Assembly (NCBI RefSeq): GCF_000026045.1
Contig: NC_007426.1
Location: 2,232,001-2,296,000, forward strand
Source: Natronomonas pharaonis DSM 2160
GTDB lineage: Archaea > Halobacteriota > Halobacteria > Halobacteriales > Haloarculaceae
Direction: 5' to 3'
DNA: 64,000 bases
Shown: piece by piece, positions 58,189 through 64,000 of the stretch
How the letters are laid out: every line of letters starts with the position of its first letter
How positions within the stretch are numbered: position 1 is the first letter of the stretch
Translations under genes and position numbers: made by a program
The notes under the pieces: model-generated
Databases searched by the model: none
What the model saw: only the letters and a program-made list of their open reading frames with translations
Told to the model about the DNA's origin: nothing

Positions 58189-61116
58189 TCAGGTGTCGGC
58201 CTCGGGAACCGTGTCCGGGCGTCGCAGGACGTACGCTATGGCGACGACGATTCCGAGCACCGGCACCAGCGTACCGAGCACGTAGCCCCACCAGAACCGC
58301 GGCGTCCCCGTCAGCCGATACATCCGACGGGCGTCGAAGAACGTCGCGACCGGTAACAGCGGCCACGCGACGACGACGAGCGGCGGAAACAGGAACGTGG
58401 CACCCCAGACGAGCACGCCCCCGACAAGTAGTTTGTACCAGACATCCGAGGGAGCCGGTTCGCGGGACTCCGTTTCCGCGTCGGTCGCCCCCGACGACGG
58501 CACCGGGTCGGCTGTGGTCTCGGCGGCGTCCCCGGCGCGCTGTTCGGGGTGTGTCCGCTCCGGCGCGTTCTCCTCCCGCTCCGGCGCTTCCCCGTCATCG
58601 GCGGCGTCCACGCCGCGCTCTGCGGTCCGCGGTTGCGCTGTCGACGCCGGGGCCGGGGTGTCGTCCACCGACGCCGGGCCGTCCCGCCCCGCGCTGGAAC
58701 TGCCCAGCGACCCGAAGACGTCGGCGACCCGGTCGACGACGGGTCGCGCTGTGCTTTCGGGCCGTCCGACGCGGTAGACGGTCGGGTCGCTTTCGGACTG
58801 GGCGGGCAAACTGTCGAACGCCTCGAATTCGGAAGCGCCCGTCTGGGCGGTCGTTTCTATCCGCTCGGTACCGACGAGGTCCGCGCGGGTTCGGTCCCAG
58901 ACTGGGATACCGGCCCGCTCCAGCAGACCCACGAGCACGAATACGACGACAAAAAAGACACACAGGCCAACAATGGCGGCGGATACGTAGCCAACCGTCG
59001 ACGACCCAACTGCGTCGAACGTACCGTATGCGGCCCCACCACCGATGATAAGGCTGAGGACACCGGCCACGAAGAATGGCAACGCCGACGGTCGCCACTT
59101 TTTGAGTGCTGCGATGGCTTGTGGAACAATATACCACGTATCAGCATCGCGCGTCCCAGCATCGAACTCGAGGACATCCCCCCGAATCGTTTGTAATCGC
59201 TCACAGACCGCTTCGGCATCGGCATTGGGAGCAGCAAGCCGTCCGCTGGCGGTGACAACCTGTGTCCCCTCCTCGGGGGCCAGCCAGCCAAAGGCCACGA
59301 CCGAGAGAACGACGCCGAGGACAGCGACAACGGCAGGGGGAATCAAGCCGAGGTCGTAGCCCGAAACGAGATAGACAGCGCCCCCAAGGGCAAAAGCGAG
59401 CGGAAGCAGCACGACCAGCTTCCGAGCCCACCCCAGCGAGGGAACTGACGGAGTGACGACGCCCGCCCGTTCAAGATTGGCGTATCGATGCTGCGTCCAA
59501 AACAGCGAGTCGTCCGTTGTCGACACCGTTGGTTGACTGTCACAGAAGGTCTGGCGAATGGCAGCAGCGTCGTCCGGTTCGAGTCGGTAGCGTCGCAGCA
59601 AGCCATCCCGAAGCTGGAGCCGAATCAGCGCGTCGTCGTCTTCGAGAGACAGTACAACGAGTGCCCCAAGCGTGACAAGCCCGCCGATGGCGGACAAATA
59701 GAGCCACAGCAGTCCGTCATCCACGGCTCGCGCCAGAAGCGTCGTCACGACGGTCGCGATGACAACGGCGGCAATGAATTTCGCATACCGGAGGAGATAC
59801 CACCTGCCTTCGTAGTAGTCCAGTATCTCGACCTGTTCCGGAGCAACCTGCGTCCGATACTGGACCCGTCGAAACGGTGTCCGCGTCGTCCCCGTCACCG
59901 TGACAGTGGTCTCGAAGGTGTCGGTGAACGCCTCGAAGACCCGGTCGAGTTCTGCGGATGGGATGGCGCGGCTCGCAGCAAGCGACGAAAGCTCTCCCTC
60001 GTCGGAAGGTCGGGTAGAAAACCAGACTGCAAGCACAAAGAGGCCGGCCACAAGAGCCGACGCGACGGTCCGTTGCACAGTAGTGCCCCCAACCACGCCC
60101 GTCACGAGCCACGTCAGCACGCCAGCGAGCACGGCGATGACAGCGCCGACAACCAACGACAGCCACGTCCACGTGACCGTTCGGCGGCCTGCAACGAGCA
60201 GTTTTGACCGGGGGACGTACTCCGTTAGCCCGTCGTCATGCTCGACCGTGAGCAGGGGCTCGTCGAGTTCAGCCATCGCCGATTCGTACTGCTCGACCGC
60301 CGTTGCAGCGGTTTCGGCGGGCAGTTTGAACAGCGCCCGAGTTCCGCCATCGGTTCGGAAGACAAGCGTATCAAGGTCTGTGGGACTACGTAGATACAGC
60401 CACAGCGCGATGCCACCGACGAGTGCCGCCACCCCACCGACGCCAATGGAGATAGGGAGGTCGTATGCAGTGCTCGCAAGTCCTCCAGCGGCAAGCCCGG
60501 CGAGCAATCCACCGCCGACCGCGATATATCGGCTCCAGTCGTCAGGTGCCGAGCGATAGCGGAGGCCGTCGAGGCGGGCAGGAACGAACCAGTACTCGCG
60601 GTCGACGATGTACAGAGGGGTCTTCCAGCCCGAAGCATACCGCAAGAGCACATCGGCCCGCTGCTGGAAACGTTCGAGGTACGGCTCCGGCTCACCGCCG
60701 AAGGAGACACGCCCGCCGAGAGACTGAATGGTAACCCCCTCCGAGGGACGTCTGGAAACCGCGGCGACCACGTACCCGCCCACGACGGCTGTCCAGGCCA
60801 CCATTCCAGCAGTCCCGCCGATTACGTCCGTTACGAGCGAATTGGCAACAAAAGCGACCAGCAACACCGCAACGGCAACCCCAATCCGCAGACTCGTCGT
60901 GTCGGTCAACAAATACGCGATAGCGTCCTTGTTTAGATGGCGGATGGTTCGAGGCGTCTCGTCGTCGTCCTCCTCGTAGCGCTCGTATACAATCGTCCGC
61001 TCGTCGAATCGCGCGAATGACTGGCCGTCGCATACGCGACACGACCGAGTGTTCGTTGTGTATGTATCTCCGCAGTCTGTACACCGCCACTCGGTAGCGC
61101 TCTCCGAATGACCCAT
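58189..61116 (-). CDS. Large zinc-ribbon polytopic membrane protein, unknown function
   Basis: 975 aa. The N-terminus has a zinc ribbon (WRCTDCGDTYTTNTRSCRVC then DGQSF). About 14 hydrophobic segments then occur, mostly in pairs (LRIGVAVAVLLVAFVANSLV with AGMVAWTAVVGGYVVAAVSR; TWTWLSLVVGAVIAVLAGVL; FFVAGVLSLIIGGGAAYGTF). They are separated by cytoplasmic beta-rich segments that look alike: GWKTPLYIVDREYWFVPARL, YYEGRWYLLRYAKF and TRDADTWYIVPQAIAAL. The C-terminal quarter has an acidic Ser/Ala/Glu-rich linker and a last pair of spans. The repeated span-pair plus beta unit suggests internal duplication. Function is not recognised and no operon partner is apparent. Confidence 0.75.
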   Translation of the reverse strand: MGHSESATEWRCTDCGDTYTTNTRSCRVCDGQSFARFDERTIVYERYEEDDDETPRTIRHLNKDAIAYLLTDTTSLRIGVAVAVLLVAFVANSLVTDVIGGTAGMVAWTAVVGGYVVAAVSRRPSEGVTIQSLGGRVSFGGEPEPYLERFQQRADVLLRYASGWKTPLYIVDREYWFVPARLDGLRYRSAPDDWSRYIAVGGGLLAGLAAGGLASTAYDLPISIGVGGVAALVGGIALWLYLRSPTDLDTLVFRTDGGTRALFKLPAETAATAVEQYESAMAELDEPLLTVEHDDGLTEYVPRSKLLVAGRRTVTWTWLSLVVGAVIAVLAGVLTWLVTGVVGGTTVQRTVASALVAGLFVLAVWFSTRPSDEGELSSLAASRAIPSAELDRVFEAFTDTFETTVTVTGTTRTPFRRVQYRTQVAPEQVEILDYYEGRWYLLRYAKFIAAVVIATVVTTLLARAVDDGLLWLYLSAIGGLVTLGALVVLSLEDDDALIRLQLRDGLLRRYRLEPDDAAAIRQTFCDSQPTVSTTDDSLFWTQHRYANLERAGVVTPSVPSLGWARKLVVLLPLAFALGGAVYLVSGYDLGLIPPAVVAVLGVVLSVVAFGWLAPEEGTQVVTASGRLAAPNADAEAVCERLQTIRGDVLEFDAGTRDADTWYIVPQAIAALKKWRPSALPFFVAGVLSLIIGGGAAYGTFDAVGSSTVGYVSAAIVGLCVFFVVVFVLVGLLERAGIPVWDRTRADLVGTERIETTAQTGASEFEAFDSLPAQSESDPTVYRVGRPESTARPVVDRVADVFGSLGSSSAGRDGPASVDDTPAPASTAQPRTAERGVDAADDGEAPEREENAPERTHPEQRAGDAAETTADPVPSSGATDAETESREPAPSDVWYKLLVGGVLVWGATFLFPPLVVVAWPLLPVATFFDARRMYRLTGTPRFWWGYVLGTLVPVLGIVVAIAYVLRRPDTVPEADT

Positions 61117-61263
61117 CCGCCGATTCCCCCAGTAAGAATATGTATATAACCATACAATAATTTTGCGGAAGACGGGTTTGTGAATCGCTCAGGAAGTATG
61201 ACGCTCGGCTTCGGCAGACGAACCGCGGCAAAAGGTGGGGTGGGATGGGCCGACGCCGTCCGT

Positions 61264-62421
61264 TCATTCCTCGACGGTAATCGTCCCCTGCATCGACAGC
61301 CGGTGTGGCTCACACCGATATTCGTAGACGCCCGGCACCTCGAAGGTGTGTTCGTATTCGAACCCCTCGTTTCGCGTCTCGGGGACGCCCTCCCACTGGC
61401 TGTCGTCGGGCTGGCTGCGAACCTCGATGTTGTGAAAGTCGCCCTCCCAGACGAACCGGACCGTCGTACCACTCGAAACAGTCAGGGCCTCGGGCTCGAA
61501 GTTCTGTGTTCCACCGGGGCCGACAATGACCGTCTCGGGGGCTTCCACAACGGTCAGCGACATGGTGTCTGTCGCCGGTAACGCGCGCCCGTCGGGAGTT
61601 GCCATCTGTACCGTGAGTTCGTACTCGCCGGGCGAGCGCTCGATGTCCGCCGTCGTTGCCCCGTCGTCGAGGTGGACAACCGCATCCGTACGCGGTATCT
61701 GCTCGCCGGTCGGTGTCGCGCCCGTTCCAAACCCGACGACGAAGTAGCCGGCCGTCTGGCCGGCCTCGGAAAGCGGCGTCTCCGCCGCCGCTGTGGTGAC
61801 CGCACCGCTGGGTTCGAACGCGAACGACACCGGCGACGTGGCCGGCTCGTCCGCGGCAGGGTCGGCGATGGTGAACGACCCCGACTCGACGCTCACCGCG
61901 ACGGTGTCGGTAAGCGGGAGCGCACGCCCCTCGCCGTCGGCGGCCTGCAGCGTCAGCTCGTGTGTGCCGACGGGTAGCTCAAGGACATCGCGGGTGTCGC
62001 CATCCTCGTAGTGGACGTGGGCGTCGCCGTGTGGCACCGGCTCGCCGGGGTCGGTGGCACCCTCGCCGATGCTGATAGAAAAATACCCCGCGTTGTCGGT
62101 CGCCTCGCCGGCCGGCTGTATCTCGATGTTCGTCGCGGTCATCGAGACCGCGACGCCGTTGGCTGCCGTCTCGCCATCCAGCGGTGCCTCGAACGATACG
62201 GCCGCGTCGGCTGCGACGTTGGTGGGCTGGTCTTCGTCGGCGGCTTCGTCGCCGGCAGCGGGCTCGTCGTCGTCGTCGGGCTCTGGGGTCGCATCTGTCT
62301 CGTCGTCGTCCACCGACTCGGGCGTATCGTCATCCGGCGCTGTATCGCCACAGCCCGCGATGGCTGCGGCAAGTCCAAGCCCACCGATGCTGAGAATCTG
62401 TCGTCGCCGGGGCGGAGCCAT
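61264..62421 (-). CDS. Tat lipoprotein with two DUF4399-like domains and a halocyanin-type copper domain
   Basis: Start at 62421 (MAPPRRRQILSIGGLGLAAA then IAGC lipobox); 385 aa. After an acidic linker come two DUF4399-like domains (about 75-180 and 190-280), each with AGYFSISIGEG or AGYFVVGFGTG, a PHGDAHVHYEDG or PRTDAVVHLDDG block and GTHELTLQAADGEGRALP or GEYELTVQMATPDGRALP. The cupredoxin domain has the type 1 ligands: His in FVWEGDFHNIEV and Cys-His-Met in YEYRCEPHRLSMQG. It is probably an extracellular membrane-anchored blue copper electron carrier. The DUF4399 pair joined to halocyanin is an unusual combination. Confidence 0.88.
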   Translation of the reverse strand: MAPPRRRQILSIGGLGLAAAIAGCGDTAPDDDTPESVDDDETDATPEPDDDDEPAAGDEAADEDQPTNVAADAAVSFEAPLDGETAANGVAVSMTATNIEIQPAGEATDNAGYFSISIGEGATDPGEPVPHGDAHVHYEDGDTRDVLELPVGTHELTLQAADGEGRALPLTDTVAVSVESGSFTIADPAADEPATSPVSFAFEPSGAVTTAAAETPLSEAGQTAGYFVVGFGTGATPTGEQIPRTDAVVHLDDGATTADIERSPGEYELTVQMATPDGRALPATDTMSLTVVEAPETVIVGPGGTQNFEPEALTVSSGTTVRFVWEGDFHNIEVRSQPDDSQWEGVPETRNEGFEYEHTFEVPGVYEYRCEPHRLSMQGTITVEE

Positions 62422-62575
62422 ACATCGAGTATGGCTGCAAGTAGCATATCGCAGTCGATAGCGGCAGCGTTTGAGCCGTGTCGGCGCAATACCCGCCCTA
62501 GGTTCGAGCCGTCGGTGTCGACACACCGCCAACAGCGCAGTCCATCCCGGGTCGGCGATACGCCACTTCGACATC

Positions 62576-62780
62576 TCAGAGAGCGTGGATCGCAGTAGTT
62601 CGAGGAGAAAGCCTCGTGTTTTTGCAGGGTGAAATGGTGGCGTCCTCTCGCTCACTCTTGAGAATGGTAACAATGTCGGAGAGCTCAAAGAGTCGACGAT
62701 CATCACGCTCGTCTGCTGCGTCCTCAACGGAGCGTTTGAAACCAGAGCGGCTGAACAGGGCGAGTCTATATGGTAGCACA
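62576..62780 (-). pseudogene. C-terminal remnant of a DUF234-type AAA ATPase or restriction-like protein
   Basis: The minus-strand frame reads ALFSRSGFKRSVEDAADERD then DRRLFELSDIVTILKSERED, ending at 62576. The YxLFSRSGF…RDDxRLFxLxDI pattern is typical of the last residues of archaeal ATPases with a DUF234-like nuclease fold. No upstream part exists; a cloverleaf element lies at 62831. Weakly supported but not random-looking. Confidence 0.45.
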
Positions 62781-62830
62781 CCACTTCCATTGGGTGTCCA
62801 GTCGATGTGCACTACAGGCGGGACAGGCCG

Positions 62831-62919
62831 AGTGCCTCGGGGTCGTACGGAAGACGAAGTCTTCCGTGATGACGAGACGCCTTCGGCGTCTCGAACCACT
62901 TGCCCCCGAGGCGGGTCAC
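62831..62919 (-). repeat. Cloverleaf element upstream of the KaiC-like gene
   Basis: Outer stem CCTCGGGGTC (62835-62844) with GCCCCCGAGG (62902-62911). Arms ACGGAAGAC-GAA-GTCTTCCGT and GAGACGCC-TTC-GGCGTCTC, linker GATGAC, flank CGGGTCAC. It is 65 bp before the KaiC-like start, next to a gene remnant. Confidence 0.85.
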
Positions 62920-62983
62920 CGGCTACCAGTGTTCGCTGACTGGAAGGGGTAGTGCTATTTGGTATCACGTTTTAGTGTCTAAG

Positions 62984-64000
62984 ATGAGTAATCCGTCACC
63001 AACCATGATGCAGGGTGATAGTGGCGTTGTCGGGCTGAATCAGCTGCTCCGCGGCGGATATCTTCGGAACCGGATGTATCTCATCGTCGGAACGCACGGC
63101 ACGGGGAAGACGACGCTTTGCAGCCACTTTGTGGAGGCGGGCCTCGACGCCGGCGAAACCGCCCTGTTCGTCCACGGCGAGGAGTCGGCATCCGAACTCC
63201 GCGAAAACGCCGCCCAGTTCGGCATTGATATTGCGGGTGCCGAATTCCTTGACCTCGGCCCGGATTCGGCGTTCTTTGAGAAAGACGAAACGTATGACCT
63301 CGTCGACGCCAGCGAGGTCGAGGGCAAGCGATACACAGAGCAAATCCGCGAGGCGATTACGGAGATCGACCCCGACCGCCTCGTCATCGACCCGATTACG
63401 CAGCTTCGGTATATTGAGGCGTCGGACTACCACTACCGCAAGCGTGTCCTCTCGCTGATTCGCTTTCTCAAAGAACACGAGATTACCGTCCTCGGGACGA
63501 CATCGGTCAGCGACACCCACTCGACGGCGTCGGAGATTCTGTCGATTAGCGACGGCGTCGTTCGGCTGTCACGGAGCGAAACGGGGCGTCGAATCGAGGT
63601 CGAAAAGAACCGCGGCCGCGGCCAACAGAGCGGCACCCACGGAGTCGAAATCCGCGCCCACGGCGTCGAGGTGTTCCCGAAGCTCACGCCGCCCGAATCG
63701 CCCGCCGAGCGGCGTGGTCTCGACCCCGTCGCAACCGGCGTTGGGGAACTCGATTCGCTCACCGGCGGCGGGTTCGAACACGGTACGACGACGTTTATCA
63801 GCGGTCCGCCCGGCGTCGGCAAGACAACGGTTGGAGCATATTTCTTATTTTGGGCGGCACAGCAGGGCGAAACCGCGGCCGTCTACCTGTTCGAAGAGCG
63901 CATCGAAACGTTCGAAAAGCGGTGTCGGGCGATCGGGCTGCCTATCGATGCGCTCCGGGATGACGGCCGGCTCAAACTCACCCGTATCGAACCGAACGCG
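62984..64000 (+). CDS. KaiC-like double-domain ATPase, partial at the right edge
   Basis: 339 residues are visible. First RecA-like domain: MYLIVGTHGTGKTTLCSHFV (Walker A), ALFVHGEESASELRENAAQF, DRLVIDPITQLRYIE (Walker B) and VLGTTSVSDTHSTASEILSI. The second domain begins VATGVGELDSLTGGGFEHGT then ISGPPGVGKTTVGAYFLFWA and VYLFEERIETFEKR with its catalytic Glu pair. This layout is that of KaiC/RadA-like ATPases common in haloarchaea, which may act with kinases in signalling; no circadian function is implied. The start ATG at 62984 gives MSNPSPTMMQGDSGVVGLNQ; ATG at 63005 is possible. Confidence 0.88.
   Translation, partial: MSNPSPTMMQGDSGVVGLNQLLRGGYLRNRMYLIVGTHGTGKTTLCSHFVEAGLDAGETALFVHGEESASELRENAAQFGIDIAGAEFLDLGPDSAFFEKDETYDLVDASEVEGKRYTEQIREAITEIDPDRLVIDPITQLRYIEASDYHYRKRVLSLIRFLKEHEITVLGTTSVSDTHSTASEILSISDGVVRLSRSETGRRIEVEKNRGRGQQSGTHGVEIRAHGVEVFPKLTPPESPAERRGLDPVATGVGELDSLTGGGFEHGTTTFISGPPGVGKTTVGAYFLFWAAQQGETAAVYLFEERIETFEKRCRAIGLPIDALRDDGRLKLTRIEPNA

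Overview
The window is haloarchaeal chromosome. The proteins are strongly acidic, Tat (twin-arginine) lipoproteins and surface glycoproteins with a C-terminal anchor are present, and there are N-glycosylation genes (AglJ, AglF and AglM types), a multi-PAS kinase, halocyanin, KaiC-like ATPase and haloarchaeal IS200/IS605 and IS6 elements. A Natronomonas-like genus is my impression only; no rRNA or other phylogenetic marker is present.

Layout. 0-2.3 kb: start of gcvPA and small hypothetical genes. 2.3-9.0 kb: six-PAS histidine kinase, then a copper pair (His-rich Tat lipoprotein and CopC-CopD fusion). 9.1-10.4 kb: broken PIN toxin fused to three 48-bp hairpin repeats, and an HTH/partner pair that looks like a toxin-antitoxin module. 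10.8-26.4 kb: surface-protein block, all on the minus strand: a Tat lipoprotein, two paralogous S-layer-type glycoproteins with a TPED stalk and C-terminal anchor, a 1323-aa adhesin-like protein, and a subtilisin-like protease. The last two share a C-terminal dockerin-like module. 26.4-30.1 kb: nested mobile DNA: an IS605-type element (tnpA, a 44-aa ribbon-helix-helix gene, tnpB), an older tnpB fragment cut by an IS6-type element, and an internally deleted tnpB.

30.1-37.4 kb: MoxR/DUF58/DUF4129-type membrane cluster. 37.9-53.9 kb: sugar-nucleotide and glycosylation island (GlmU-like protein, GlmS, GlmU, AglJ, GlmM, epimerase, UDP-glucose dehydrogenase, AglF, second phosphohexomutase, VanZ-like protein, another nucleotidyltransferase), interrupted by VapBC and TumE-TumA modules. 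It would make UDP-GlcNAc, UDP-glucose and UDP-glucuronate and begin glycan assembly, plausibly for the surface glycoproteins at 12-24 kb. 54-58 kb: accessory patch with a second TumE-TumA pair and an HTH-PIN pair, each flanked by long direct repeats, plus a cluster of origin-like repeats. 58-64 kb: a 975-aa zinc-ribbon membrane protein, a halocyanin-type lipoprotein and the start of a double-domain KaiC-like ATPase.

The most unusual signal is a family of dispersed double-hairpin (cloverleaf-like) DNA elements. Their stems change sequence between copies while pairing is kept. They sit in the loop of an IS605-type terminal hairpin, often at stop codons, and one has gone in frame into the transposase gene tnpA itself.
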